Notes: generated by a model from the letters alone, not told the origin. A stretch of 64,000 nt of DNA from Streptomyces sp. FIT100 (GCF_024584805.1 NZ_CP075715.1:980001-1044000); one strand, 5' to 3'; shown: positions 1 to 9,252, numbered from the stretch's first letter. Numbers and translations are program-made.

Positions 1-122
1 AGGAAGCGGGCAAGTCCCCGATCTGCCCGGTCGTCGCGCTGGAGGCCACCGTCGACTCGTTGAGCGGTGTCCGCGAGGACGGCGACGTGAAGGCGGGCGA
101 CGAGCTGTTCGGCTGGCAGTGA
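1..122 (+). CDS. crr: PTS glucose-type EIIA component, C-terminal end (partial)
   Basis: This is the 3' end of a gene that begins before the window. The frame from base 3 reads EAGKSPICPVVALEATVD and ends DVKAGDELFGWQ before TGA. That is how the Crr-type EIIA protein encoded next to ptsI in Streptomyces ends. The family receives phosphate from HPr and passes it to EIIB/EIIC sugar permeases in the cytoplasm. The active-site histidine lies outside the window. The gap to ptsI is 93 bases in the same direction, so the two are probably one operon. The name rests on a 39-residue tail plus context. Confidence 0.72.
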   Translation, partial: EAGKSPICPVVALEATVDSLSGVREDGDVKAGDELFGWQ

Positions 123-215
123 CCACGCCGTCGTACTGACGGGTCTGACGGTCCGAGGGCCGGGTGCATATCCATCGCGGTGGCTGGAACCGCCGCACGA
201 TCGGGGACGGGTGAC

Positions 216-1886
216 ATGGAGACAACGCTTCGAGGCGTCGGCGTGAGCCACGGTGTGGCGGTCGGCGAGGTCCGGCACATGGGGACGGCGGTGCTCGAGC
301 CGCCGGCCAAGCAGATTCCGGCCGAGGAGGCCGAGCGCGAACAGGGGCGCGCTCGGCAGGCGGTCGATGCCGTGGCCGCGGACCTCATTGCGCGTGGCAA
401 TCTGGCGGGTGGCGAGGCACAGCACGTGCTCGAGGCGCAGGCCATGATGGCGCAGGACCCGGAGCTCATGGCCGATGTCGAGCGGCGGATCGCCGTCGGG
501 AGCACGGCGGAGCGGGCCGTGTACGACGCCTTCGCCGCGTACCGGGCGCTGCTTGCGGGTGCCGGGGAGTACCTGGCCGGGCGTGTGGCCGACCTCGATG
601 ACGTCCGGAACCGGATCGTGGCGCGGCTGCTGGGCGTGCCGATGCCGGGTGTGCCGGACAGCGACGAGCCGTATGTACTGATCGCGCGGGATCTGGCTCC
701 GGCGGACACGGCGCTGCTCGATCCGGCGCTGGTGCTCGGGTTCGTGACCGAGGAGGGCGGGCCGACGAGCCACAGCGCCATTCTGGCGCGGGCGCTCGGT
801 GTGCCGGCCGTGGTGGCGCTGCCGGGTGCGGGTGAGATCACCGAGGGCACCGTCATCGCTGTCGACGGCAGCACGGGGGAGATCTTCGTCGAGCCGAGTG
901 CGGAGAAGCGCGCGGCCCTGGCCAAGGCCGCCGCGGAGCGCAAGGCTGCGCTGGCCGCGTCGTCGGGTCCCGGGGTGACATCGGACGGGCACAAGGTGCC
1001 GCTGCTGGCCAATGTGGGCGGTCCGGCCGATGTGCCTGCGGCCGTGGAGGCGGGGGCCGAGGGTGTCGGTCTCTTCCGCACCGAGTTCCTGTTCCTGGAC
1101 GACAGCAGGCAGGCGCCGTCGGAGGCCAAGCAGGTCGAGGCGTACCGCAAGGTGCTGGAGGCGTTCCCCGAGGGCCGGGTGGTCGTGCGGGTGCTGGACG
1201 CGGGTGCGGACAAACCGCTGGAGTTCCTGACTCCGGCCGATGAGCCGAATCCGGCGCTGGGCGTGCGGGGTCTGCGGACCCTGCTGGACCACCCGGAGGT
1301 GCTGCGGACGCAGCTGACCGCGCTGTCCAAGGCGGCCGAGGGCCTGCCGGTGTACCTCGAGGTCATGGCGCCGATGGTGGCGGACCGTGCCGATGCCAGG
1401 GCGTTCGCGGACGCCTGCCGTGAGGCGGGGCTGAACGCGAAGTTCGGTGCCATGGTCGAGATCCCCTCTGCTGCTCTGCGTGCGCGGTCGGTGCTGCAGG
1501 AGGTGGAGTTCCTGTCGCTGGGCACGAATGACCTGGCCCAGTACACCTTCGCGGCGGACCGGCAGGTGGGTGCGGTGTCGCGGCTTCAGGACCCGTGGCA
1601 GCCGGCGCTGCTCGATCTGGTCTCGCTGGCGGCCGAGGCCGCCAGGGCCGAGGGCAAGAGCTGTGGCGTGTGCGGTGAAGCCGCTGCGGATCCGCTGCTG
1701 GCGTGTGTGCTGACGGGTCTGGGTGTCACCTCTCTCTCGATGGGTGCGGCGTCGATTCCCTATGTGCGGGCGACGCTGGCGAAGTACACGCTGGCCCAGT
1801 GCGAGCGCGCTGCTGCCGCTGCGCGGGCGGCGGAGAGCGCCGAGGAGGCGCGGGTGGCCGCTCAGGCCGTGCTGTCCGGGGAATGA
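216..1886 (+). CDS. ptsI: Phosphoenolpyruvate-protein phosphotransferase (PTS Enzyme I)
   Basis: Enzyme I takes phosphate from PEP and passes it to HPr, the first step of the sugar PTS. The 556-residue product matches the family length. It has an N-terminal HPr-binding region, a swivelling domain with the phosphohistidine motif GGPTSHSAILAR (His about 186), and a C-terminal PEP-binding TIM barrel with FRTEFLFLD and CGVCGEAAADP. The reading frame is open from a GTG at 180, but the ATG at 216 is preferred: it follows GGGGACGG and gives METTLRGVGVSHG, the usual N-terminus. It follows crr. In Streptomyces the pts genes belong to the DasR regulon, and chiD at 56.2 kb has a DasR-type promoter, though no dre site is visible here. 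Confidence 0.96.
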   Translation: METTLRGVGVSHGVAVGEVRHMGTAVLEPPAKQIPAEEAEREQGRARQAVDAVAADLIARGNLAGGEAQHVLEAQAMMAQDPELMADVERRIAVGSTAERAVYDAFAAYRALLAGAGEYLAGRVADLDDVRNRIVARLLGVPMPGVPDSDEPYVLIARDLAPADTALLDPALVLGFVTEEGGPTSHSAILARALGVPAVVALPGAGEITEGTVIAVDGSTGEIFVEPSAEKRAALAKAAAERKAALAASSGPGVTSDGHKVPLLANVGGPADVPAAVEAGAEGVGLFRTEFLFLDDSRQAPSEAKQVEAYRKVLEAFPEGRVVVRVLDAGADKPLEFLTPADEPNPALGVRGLRTLLDHPEVLRTQLTALSKAAEGLPVYLEVMAPMVADRADARAFADACREAGLNAKFGAMVEIPSAALRARSVLQEVEFLSLGTNDLAQYTFAADRQVGAVSRLQDPWQPALLDLVSLAAEAARAEGKSCGVCGEAAADPLLACVLTGLGVTSLSMGAASIPYVRATLAKYTLAQCERAAAAARAAESAEEARVAAQAVLSGE

Positions 1887-1919
1887 CCGGCGGTCCGCCG
1901 TGCCGAGGTGAGTGGTGAG

Positions 1920-1947
1920 GGGGCTTCCCGCCGTGGCGGGGAGCCCC
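1920..1947. terminator. Bidirectional stem-loop between convergent genes
   Basis: GGGGCTTCCCGCC at 1920-1932 pairs with GGCGGGGAGCCCC at 1935-1947, giving up to 13 base pairs around a tight loop. It lies between the stop of ptsI and the stop of the convergent gene, so it probably ends both transcripts. There is no U-tract, which is normal in Streptomyces. Confidence 0.75.
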
Positions 1948-1955
1948 ATCGGCGT

Positions 1956-2852
1956 TCAGTGGTGCGACGGTGTGTCCGGTGGGTCGCCGAGGTCGAAGCC
2001 CGCGCGGTATTCGACGCCGGGTTCCGGGGAGAGCGGTTCACCGGTTTCCGCGTCGGTGCAGTAGGCGCTGAAGACCTCGCCTTCGGTGAGCGGGGCGAGG
2101 CGGCCGTGGTGGAGGCGCCAGCCCCGGAGTCGGTCGGGGGTCTCCGGTGCGCTGGTCCGGAGCACGACTCCGCCCGGGCCTTCGAGGGCGATGCCGACGG
2201 CGAGCACCGTCGCGAACTCGGCTCCTTCGGTTGAGTCGAGGACGGCCGGGGTGTCCTGGCCGGTGCTGATGTGGAGCACCGCCAGGAGCTGTTCGCCGGC
2301 GGCGGGGATGCTGCAGACGAGGTGGTGTGTCCCGGTGCCGGCGGTGTCGATGAGGCTGAGCAGCTGCTGTGCGGCGCGGTCGAAGGCCGCGCGCCCGATG
2401 TCCTCTCCGCAGTCGGCGCAGGTGCCGATGCCGCTGAGCACGGCGGTCGCGTACTCCCAGGTGGCCTGGCGGACCGATCGGCTGACGAGCAGGGGCACGA
2501 GGTGGTCGAGGGGCTGGCCCGTGTAGGCGACGGTGGCTCCGGAGGCCGCGATCTCGGCCGTGTAGCGGCTGCGGCTGGTGGAGCTGTCCGGATCGAGGCC
2601 GGTCTCGGTGCAGTAGTGGGCGAAGTCCTCGGGGTCGAAGACGGCGACGGTGGTGTGGCCGCTCCGGGCGGAGAGCGTTCTGAGGAGCTTTTCGACCTGG
2701 TGGAGGTAGTCGGGATGGTCGGTGAAGGTGAAGCTGCGGTACCGGCGCATGGCGGTGAAGTCCTGCTCGTCGACGAGCAGGCCGACCGTGGCCGGAACGT
2801 CGCGGCGCAGGGCGCGCCGCATGGACTGCTGCTGGTTCCTGGTGTTCGCCAT
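1956..2852 (-). CDS. Conserved hypothetical protein, no family recognised
   Basis: The 298-residue product is probably cytoplasmic, with no signal peptide or membrane segment. It begins MANTRNQQQSMRRALRRDV. A CADCGE motif sits in the middle. I recognise no catalytic motif. The frame could extend to 2903, but ATG 2852 is preferred because AGGGGGAA stands directly upstream. It is convergent with ptsI across a shared stem-loop. From memory, a hypothetical gene sits at this place between ptsI and acetoacetyl-CoA synthetase in S. coelicolor, so it is likely a genus-conserved gene. Confidence 0.78.
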   Translation of the reverse strand: MANTRNQQQSMRRALRRDVPATVGLLVDEQDFTAMRRYRSFTFTDHPDYLHQVEKLLRTLSARSGHTTVAVFDPEDFAHYCTETGLDPDSSTSRSRYTAEIAASGATVAYTGQPLDHLVPLLVSRSVRQATWEYATAVLSGIGTCADCGEDIGRAAFDRAAQQLLSLIDTAGTGTHHLVCSIPAAGEQLLAVLHISTGQDTPAVLDSTEGAEFATVLAVGIALEGPGGVVLRTSAPETPDRLRGWRLHHGRLAPLTEGEVFSAYCTDAETGEPLSPEPGVEYRAGFDLGDPPDTPSHH

Positions 2853-2977
2853 GATTCCCCCTGGTTCCCCGTGTTCCCCGTGGGCGCTGTTGCCAGTGCT
2901 CACTCACCGTAACCGTGAGCACTGACAACGTGTTCGTGACCGAGGTCGGGGCGGGCGGCAGGGGGCGGCGGCGGGGT

Positions 2978-4954
2978 TCAGCTGCGTGTGCGCGCCAGGT
3001 CCTCGTAGAAGCGGAGCAGGTCGATGTTGTCGACGGAGCCCGGGTTCACGGCTTTGGTGAGGGCGGTGCCCTGGAGCAGGCGCTTCACGGGGACTTCGAT
3101 GCGCTTGCCGGTGAGGGTGTGCGGGATGCCGGGGACTTCGATGATGTCGTCGGGGACGTGGCGCGGGGAGAGCTGTTCGCGGATGGTGCGCTTGATGCGG
3201 TCGCGCAGGTCGTCGTCGAGGGTGGCGCCGGGTGCGAGGTGGACGAAGAGCGGCATCCAGTAGCCGCCGTCCGCTTCTTCGAGGCCGATGACGAGGGACT
3301 CGCGGATTTCCGGGAGCCGTTCGACGGCTTCGTAGATGTCGGCGGAGCCCATGCGGACGCCCTGCCGGTTCAGGGTGGAGTCGGAGCGGCCGTGGATGAT
3401 CACGGAGCCGTGGTCGGTGAGGGTGATCCAGTCTCCGTGCCGCCAGACGCCGGGGTACATCTCGAAGTAGCTGTCGCGGTAGCGGCTGCCGTCGGGGTCG
3501 TTCCAGAAGTGGATGGGCATGGACGGCATGGGGTTGGTGACGACGAGTTCGCCGACCTCGCCGGTGAGCGGCTTGCCGTGCGGATCCCATGCCTGGAGGT
3601 CGGTGCCGAGGCAGGGCGCCTGGAGTTCGCCGATGTGGACGGGGAGGGTGGGCACGGCGCCTGCGAAGCAGGAGCACACGTCGGTGCCGCCGCTGACGGA
3701 GGCGATCCACAGGTCTTCCCTGACCTCGTCGTGGAGCCAGCGGAAGCCGTCGGGCGGGAGCGGGGAGCCGGTGGTGGCGACGCACTGGATCCGGGAGAGG
3801 TCGTGGTCGCGGCCGGGGTGCACGCCGGCTTTGCGGCAGGCCATCACATAGGCGGCGGAGGTGCCGAAGAGGGTGGATCCGGTGCGTTCGGCGATGGCCC
3901 ACTGGGCGCCGGTCTCGGGGTAGCCGGGGCTGCCGTCGTAGAGGATGACGGTGGTGCCGGTGAGGAGGCCGGAGACGAGGAAGTTCCACATCATCCAGCC
4001 GGTGGAGGTGTACCAGAAGAAGCGGTCTCCGGGGCCGAGGTCGCAGTGCAGGCCGAGCTGTTTGAAGTGCTCGAGCAGGATGCCGCCCTGGGACTGGACG
4101 ATGGCCTTGGGCAGGCCGGTGGTGCCGGAGGAGTACAGGACCCACAAGGGATGGTCGAACGGGACCTGTTCGAAGACGGGCTCGGTGTCCGACGAGGTGA
4201 GGTCGGACCAGGAGAGGGCGCCTTCGGGGGTGGGGGTGCCGAGCAGTGGGATGTGGACGACGGCGCGCAGGGTGGGGAGTTCCCGGCGCAGTTCGGCGAC
4301 GGTGTCGCGCCGGTCGTGTTCCTTGCCGCCGTAGCGGTAGCCGTCGACGGTGAAGAGAACGACGGGTTCGACCTGCTGGAAGCGGTCGAGGACGCTGCGG
4401 GCGCCGAAGTCGGGGGCGCAGGAGGTCCAGACGGCGCCGACGGCGGCGGTGGCGAGCAGGGCGGTGACGGCTTGGGGGATGTTGGGCAGGTAGCCGCTGA
4501 CGCGGTCGCCGGGGCGTACGCCGAGGGCGCGCAGTTCGGCGGCGAGTGCGCCGACCTGTCGGCGGAGCTCGGACCAGCTGACGGGGGTCGGCTCATGTGC
4601 CTCGTCCATATGGATGAGGGCCGGTTCGTGGGCGCGTGCCGGGTCTTCGGCGGTGCGCAGGGCATGCTCGGCGTAGTTGAGGGTGGCGCCGGTGAACCAT
4701 TGGGCGCCGGGCATGGTGCTCTCGCCAAGGATGTGCTCGTACGGTGTGGAGAACCGTACGTCGAACCAGTCGGCGACGGCCTTCCAGAAGGTCTCCAGCT
4801 CGTCCACGGACCAGCGGTGCAGTGCCGGGTAGCCTCCGCCGGCGGGTGCGCCGTACCGCTCGGCCGCCCAGGTCTGGAAGCGGGTGATCCGGGCGGCGGC
4901 GATGCGGTCGGCGTCCGGCTGCCAGAGGGGGGCAGGGTTCGCTGCTGAGGTCAT
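2978..4954 (-). CDS. aacS: Acetoacetyl-CoA synthetase
   Basis: This ANL-superfamily ligase activates acetoacetate to its acyl-adenylate and then to acetoacetyl-CoA. At 658 residues it has the family length and an N-terminal cap typical of acetyl/acetoacetyl-CoA synthetases. The P-loop-like core LYSSGTTGLPKAIV, the adenylate-binding TSTGWMMWN and the C-terminal catalytic-lysine motif TGKRIEVPVK are visible. It runs divergently from the GH31 gene, with a 260-base spacer carrying direct repeats about 50-75 bases upstream of this start. Acetoacetate rather than acetate as substrate is inferred from overall resemblance. Confidence 0.9.
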   Translation of the reverse strand: MTSAANPAPLWQPDADRIAAARITRFQTWAAERYGAPAGGGYPALHRWSVDELETFWKAVADWFDVRFSTPYEHILGESTMPGAQWFTGATLNYAEHALRTAEDPARAHEPALIHMDEAHEPTPVSWSELRRQVGALAAELRALGVRPGDRVSGYLPNIPQAVTALLATAAVGAVWTSCAPDFGARSVLDRFQQVEPVVLFTVDGYRYGGKEHDRRDTVAELRRELPTLRAVVHIPLLGTPTPEGALSWSDLTSSDTEPVFEQVPFDHPLWVLYSSGTTGLPKAIVQSQGGILLEHFKQLGLHCDLGPGDRFFWYTSTGWMMWNFLVSGLLTGTTVILYDGSPGYPETGAQWAIAERTGSTLFGTSAAYVMACRKAGVHPGRDHDLSRIQCVATTGSPLPPDGFRWLHDEVREDLWIASVSGGTDVCSCFAGAVPTLPVHIGELQAPCLGTDLQAWDPHGKPLTGEVGELVVTNPMPSMPIHFWNDPDGSRYRDSYFEMYPGVWRHGDWITLTDHGSVIIHGRSDSTLNRQGVRMGSADIYEAVERLPEIRESLVIGLEEADGGYWMPLFVHLAPGATLDDDLRDRIKRTIREQLSPRHVPDDIIEVPGIPHTLTGKRIEVPVKRLLQGTALTKAVNPGSVDNIDLLRFYEDLARTRS

Positions 4955-4999
4955 GGGGCGGCTCCCGGGCGGCTGTGGCTCTCGCTGTGTGGCTCTGCG

Positions 5000-5030
5000 C
5001 GTGGTTACGCATGGTTACGCGTGGTGGCGG
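5000..5030. repeat. 10-bp direct repeats in the aacS/GH31 spacer
   Basis: Two tandem decamers, GTGGTTACGC and ATGGTTACGC, are followed by a degenerate third, GTGGTGGCGG. They lie about 50-75 bases upstream of aacS in the 260-base divergent spacer (4955-5214). Head-to-tail decamers put copies on one face of the helix, as in some operators. Nothing else in the spacer is recognisable. Confidence 0.4.
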
Positions 5031-5214
5031 TTCCGCGCACGGGCGTGGGTGTGCGCGTGACGCGGCTGACGCTCACAGGGACGATGCCATGTGATCGTCT
5101 TGTGCACCAGGGGCCCCCACCCATGGTCGAAGGGTTGAATGTGTGCTCCGACCACGGGTGAACGGGAGTTGAACGGTCCCCGCCAAACCCCTGGTGGATG
5201 GCAGGGTGATCAGC

Positions 5215-7572
5215 ATGAACGGTCGTGGACTGGGGCGCTCGGTGAAGGTGTTCGGCACGGTGCAGGGGCTGCGTGCGGCGCGCGCGGCGTGGCGGCGGAG
5301 ACGTACGGACGCGTGGGGGCTGCCGGCGCGGGGGGCGGAGCGTGCGCGGGTGCCGGGAGCGGTGGTGGGTGCCGAACCGCTTCCGGGCGGCGGGGTGGTC
5401 CGGTTCGCTCGGTCGCAGCTTCGGGTGCGGGTCGCGGCGGGCGGAAGCGTCTTCTGGGGATGGGACGGTGCGGAGCCCGAGCCGTCGTACGCGCTGGCGG
5501 GCCGGTTGCCCGAGGTCGATCCGCGTGCCGGGTTGGAGCCCGACAAGGACGGCGGCTGGCGGGTCGTGTCGGAGCGGGTGACGGTGGCGGTGTCGCGCCA
5601 CGGTGCGGTGGAGATCCGTACGCCGGGCGGGGTGGTGCTGCGCCGGGATCTGCCGCCGCGCTGGTGGGAGCCGGTGGCCGGGGGGCCGGCGCGCTGGTTG
5701 CAGCGTTCCGAGGTGGCTGCGGACGCGCGGTTCTTCGGGCTGGGCGGTCGGTCGTCGGGGCCGCGTCTGCGGGACGGGACGTACCGGCTGTGGAACACCG
5801 ATCCGCGTGGTGCTTTCGGCCCGGGGGACGATCCGCTGTACATCACGATGCCGGTGCAGCTGGTGGTCGCGGACGCGGGCACGCATCTGGCGTTCGTCGA
5901 CAACTCCTGGGAGGGCCGCGTCACCCTGCGCGAGGGCGAGGAGGGTGCGGGTTCGGGTCACGACCGGCCGGGTACCTGCGAGGTCCGGGTGGCCGGCGGG
6001 CCGCTGCGCGGCTGGGTGCTGGTGGGCCCTCCGGCACGGGTGCTGCGCGGCTGGACGGCGCTCACGGGGGCGCCCGCGCTCCCCCCGGCGTGGGCGCTGG
6101 GGGCGCAGCACGCGCGCTGGGGCTTCGGCAGTGAGCAGGAGGTCCGCCGGGTGGTGGCGGGCTACCGGGAGCGGGGGCTTCCGCTGTCGGCGGTGCATCT
6201 CGACATCGACCACTACGACGGGCACCGGGTCTTCACGGTCGACCGTGCGCGCTTCCCCGATCTGCCGGGGCTGGCGGAGGAGCTGCGTGCGGAGGGGGTG
6301 CGGCTGGTGTCGATCGTCGATCCGGCGGTGAAGGCGGAGCCGGGCGGTGCCGTCTACGACAGCGGGTCGGCGGCGGGGGCGTTTGTGCGGGACGCGCGGG
6401 GGCGGGAGGTGCGCGGTGAGGTGTGGCCGGGCGAGTGCGTGTACCCGGACTTCACCGATCCCGAAGTCCGTGAGTGGTGGGGCGGGCTGTACGAGGAGCG
6501 GCTCGCGCAGGGCTTTTCCGGCGTGTGGCACGACATGAACGAGCCGGTGTCGTTCGCCCCGTTCGGTGACATGACGTTGCCGCGGTCGGCCCGGCATGTG
6601 CTGGAGGGGCACGGGGGTGATCATCGTGAGGCGCACAACGTGTACGGGCTCGCGATGGCGCGGGCGGCGTATGAGGGGCTGCGGCGGTTGCGGCCGCAGG
6701 AGCGGCCGTTTCTGTTCTCGCGCTCGGGGTGGGCGGGGATGCAGCGGTACGGCGGGACGTGGTCCGGTGATGTGGCCACGGGCTGGCCGGGGCTGCGGGC
6801 GTCGCTGTCGCTGGTGCTGGGGCTCGGGCTGTGCGGAGTTCCGTACTCCGGTCCGGATGTCGGCGGTTTCGACGGCAGTCCTTCGCCGGAGCTGTATCTG
6901 CGCTGGTTCCAGCTCGGCGCCTATCTGCCGCTGTTCCGTACGCATGCGGCGATCGACGCGGGGCGCCGGGAGCCGTGGGAGTTCGGTCCGCAGGTCCTCG
7001 GGCACGCGAAGGCGGCGATGCTCGAACGGGAGCGACTGCGTCCGTATTTCGTGACCCTGGCGCAGCTCGCCCGGCTCACCGGGGCGCCGTACGTGCGTCC
7101 CCTGTGGTGGGGAGCGCCGGAGGACCGTGCGTTGCGGGACTGCGAGGACGCGTTTCTGCTGGGTGACGCGCTGTTGGTCGCGCCGGTGCTGGCGCGGGGC
7201 ACGGACCGGCGGGCGGTACGGCTGCCGCGCGGGCGGTGGTACGACACGGTGACCGGGGAGGCGTACGAGGGTCCGGGGCAGGTGCTGCTGGACGCGCCGT
7301 TGTCGCGGATCCCGGTGCTGGCGCGGGCGGGTGCGGTGATTCCGGTGCGCGGTGAGGACGGCGGGACGGAGCTGGAGGTGTGGGCTCCCGCCGCCGGTCG
7401 CTCCGGCGGCGGCCTGGTCGTCGAGGACTCGGGGGACGTCTCGGCGGTGGCCGAGCTGGAGCGGTACGCGTCACGGCTGGTGGGCGGGCGGGTCGTGGTG
7501 GAGCGGGTCGCGGAGGGCGGAGTGGTGAAGGCGGATCGGCCGGTACGGGTGCGGGGGCTGGACACCGTCTAG
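5215..7572 (+). CDS. GH31 family alpha-glycosidase
   Basis: This is a retaining alpha-glucosidase/xylosidase-type enzyme, probably cytoplasmic because no signal peptide is present. The 785-residue protein has an N-terminal beta-sandwich up to about residue 280, a catalytic TIM barrel and C-terminal sandwich domains. The nucleophile motif GVWHDMNEPVSF (Asp about 440) and the acid/base region GGTWSGDVATGWPG (Asp about 519) are both intact. The ATG at 5215 is chosen over an in-frame GTG at 5194 because GGCAGGG precedes the ATG and nothing precedes the GTG. It is divergent from aacS. The substrate cannot be told from sequence. Confidence 0.9.
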   Translation: MNGRGLGRSVKVFGTVQGLRAARAAWRRRRTDAWGLPARGAERARVPGAVVGAEPLPGGGVVRFARSQLRVRVAAGGSVFWGWDGAEPEPSYALAGRLPEVDPRAGLEPDKDGGWRVVSERVTVAVSRHGAVEIRTPGGVVLRRDLPPRWWEPVAGGPARWLQRSEVAADARFFGLGGRSSGPRLRDGTYRLWNTDPRGAFGPGDDPLYITMPVQLVVADAGTHLAFVDNSWEGRVTLREGEEGAGSGHDRPGTCEVRVAGGPLRGWVLVGPPARVLRGWTALTGAPALPPAWALGAQHARWGFGSEQEVRRVVAGYRERGLPLSAVHLDIDHYDGHRVFTVDRARFPDLPGLAEELRAEGVRLVSIVDPAVKAEPGGAVYDSGSAAGAFVRDARGREVRGEVWPGECVYPDFTDPEVREWWGGLYEERLAQGFSGVWHDMNEPVSFAPFGDMTLPRSARHVLEGHGGDHREAHNVYGLAMARAAYEGLRRLRPQERPFLFSRSGWAGMQRYGGTWSGDVATGWPGLRASLSLVLGLGLCGVPYSGPDVGGFDGSPSPELYLRWFQLGAYLPLFRTHAAIDAGRREPWEFGPQVLGHAKAAMLERERLRPYFVTLAQLARLTGAPYVRPLWWGAPEDRALRDCEDAFLLGDALLVAPVLARGTDRRAVRLPRGRWYDTVTGEAYEGPGQVLLDAPLSRIPVLARAGAVIPVRGEDGGTELEVWAPAAGRSGGGLVVEDSGDVSAVAELERYASRLVGGRVVVERVAEGGVVKADRPVRVRGLDTV

Positions 7573-7655
7573 GGCAATCCATCCAGGGAGTGTCTTCGCG
7601 TCCCGTCCGCCCGGCGGTCGCTCCCGTGCCGAAGGAGGCGTCAGGGACACGTCCT

Positions 7656-8246
7656 TCAGACGTCGTAGTCGCCCGCGAACCAGCGCCGTGCCGCCACGGT
7701 GTGCAGGGGGAAGGCCAGTTCGGCCGGCTCGTGGAGGAGGTGCCAGCCCTCGGTCTCCTCGGTCGGCGCCGAATGCGGGAGCTCCGCCGCAGGCCGTTCG
7801 GGCAGCAGGCCGAAGAGGAGCAGATGGCCGCCGGGTGAGCTGAGCGCGTCGGCGAGCCGGACGTCCTCGTGGGCGGCCTCGATGCCGGTCTCCTCCTTGA
7901 GCTCGCGGACGACCGCGTGCCGCCAGTCCTCGGCCTGGTCGATGAAGCCGCCGGGCAGGGCGATGCCGCCGCGTTGCGGCTCGATGGTGCGGGTGATGAC
8001 GACGAGTCCGGTGCCGTGGGCGGTGGCGGCGGGCACCAGGGCGACGGCGACGGGAAGGGGGTTGCGGTACGCGATGTCGCCGCAGACGGCGCAGGTTCGG
8101 GGCCAGCCGGTGGCGGCGGCCGGGTAGCGGGCGCCGCAGCTGGAGCAGTGCGAGTCCTGCACGGGGGTGGGGGTGGGGGCAGGGGCGGGGACACCGGGGG
8201 CAGGGGCGGGGGCAGGGGGCGGTGTGGGCGCGTTGGGCTCGGTCAC
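7656..8246 (-). CDS. Zinc-ribbon NUDIX hydrolase
   Basis: A perfect NUDIX box is present: GG-x4-A-E-x7-REL-x-EETGI. It is preceded by a zinc ribbon with two CxxC pairs (HCSSCGARYP and CAVCGDIAYR). NUDIX enzymes cleave nucleoside-diphosphate-X substrates; the ribbon resembles NADH pyrophosphatase-like members, but the substrate is unknown. The product is 196 residues if translation starts at GTG 8246; the frame upstream runs into the next gene. The first 28 residues are a Pro-Ala linker (TPPPAPAPAPG) encoded by a G-rich repeat. It is convergent with the GH31 gene and 37 bases downstream of the dipeptidase gene. Confidence 0.85.
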   Translation of the reverse strand: MTEPNAPTPPPAPAPAPGVPAPAPTPTPVQDSHCSSCGARYPAAATGWPRTCAVCGDIAYRNPLPVAVALVPAATAHGTGLVVITRTIEPQRGGIALPGGFIDQAEDWRHAVVRELKEETGIEAAHEDVRLADALSSPGGHLLLFGLLPERPAAELPHSAPTEETEGWHLLHEPAELAFPLHTVAARRWFAGDYDV

Positions 8247-8283
8247 ACGCGGACTGTACGGGAGACCGAGCCCGATCGGCCCG

Positions 8284-9090
8284 TCACGGCCGCGCCAGTG
8301 ACCTCCAGGACACGGGGAAGTCGAAGTAGGTGTCGGGGAAGAGCTCGGGCTTGTGCGTGAAGTGCCACCATTCTTCGGGCAGGTTGACGAATCCGACACC
8401 GGCGAGGGTCGTCTTCAGGAGCCGGCGGTTGGCGCGCTGCTCGCCCTGGACTCGGGGGTCGTCCGTGTGCGAGAGGGTGTCGAAGCAGTCGAATCCGGTG
8501 CCCATGTCGACGGAGTTGTCCGGGAACCGTTCGTTCCGCGGCGCGTAGCAGGGGACCAGCTTCTCGCCGGGGACGTAGGGACGGGACTTCTTGGCGGGGA
8601 GTTTCACGAGGGTCAGGTCGACGGTGCTGCCGCGGCTGTGGCCCGACTTCTCGGCGATGTAACCGTCCTCGAACAACCTCGATTTGTCGACCTGGGGATA
8701 GAACTCCTCCTTCATGCGCTCGTCGTCGAGGTCCTTGGCCCAGCGGACGAAGTGGTCGACGGCGCGCTGCGGCCGGTAGCAGTCGTAGACCTTGAGGGAG
8801 TAGCCCTGGCGCAGCAGTTGGCGCTGGGCACGCTGGAGGGCCTGGGCGGCGGGGCGGGTGAGGATGCACACGCCCTGGTGGTATCCGTCGATCGGTTCGC
8901 CGATGAAGTTGTGCGCGGTGGTGTAGCGCATCTCCTGGATGATCGTCGGGGCTACCGTGCGCAGCGCGACGAACTCCTGTGGCGCTCCCGGTTCGGGGGT
9001 CGCCCGGGCGGCGGGGGAGGTGACGGTGACGGCGAGCAGGGCGGCGGCGGTGAGGGTCAGGGCGCGGAATGCGGAAGCGAGTCCTCTCAT
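8284..9090 (-). CDS. Secreted D-alanyl-D-alanine dipeptidase (VanX/DdpX family)
   Basis: This zinc peptidase family hydrolyses D-Ala-D-Ala. Here it carries a Sec signal peptide (Arg, then FRALTLTAAALLAVTV and a site near ARA), so it acts outside the membrane on wall-derived peptides. The zinc and catalytic residues of VanX-type enzymes are visible in SGHSRGSTVDLT (His and Asp) and PEEWWHFTH (Glu and His), plus the conserved Arg of YDCYRPQRAV. The 268-residue product starts at ATG 9090, with GGTGG just upstream; GTG 9099 is an alternative. Export argues for peptidoglycan recycling rather than cytoplasmic vancomycin resistance, and no vanHA partner is nearby. Confidence 0.87.
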   Translation of the reverse strand: MRGLASAFRALTLTAAALLAVTVTSPAARATPEPGAPQEFVALRTVAPTIIQEMRYTTAHNFIGEPIDGYHQGVCILTRPAAQALQRAQRQLLRQGYSLKVYDCYRPQRAVDHFVRWAKDLDDERMKEEFYPQVDKSRLFEDGYIAEKSGHSRGSTVDLTLVKLPAKKSRPYVPGEKLVPCYAPRNERFPDNSVDMGTGFDCFDTLSHTDDPRVQGEQRANRRLLKTTLAGVGFVNLPEEWWHFTHKPELFPDTYFDFPVSWRSLARP

Positions 9091-9252
9091 GCGCACCACC
9101 GTCTATCAGGAACGGGCGGCCGGAACCACCCCCGTGGGTTCCGGCCACCCCTCCCCCACGTACCGGACGCGGCGGAGCACCGTCCGGTTCTGGCCGTACC
9201 CGGATCCGGCCGTACCCGGATCTGGTGGGGGGTGTCGGTCGCGTGGCACACT

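Noticed and set aside
2915..4948. A 677-residue open frame on the plus strand opposite aacS
   Set aside because: Composition is Gly/Val/Asp-rich with no domain, and it mirrors the codon bias of aacS on the other strand.
8284..9099. Vancomycin-resistance cluster suggested by the VanX-type dipeptidase
   Set aside because: The enzyme carries a signal peptide and no vanH, vanA, vanR or vanS is nearby.
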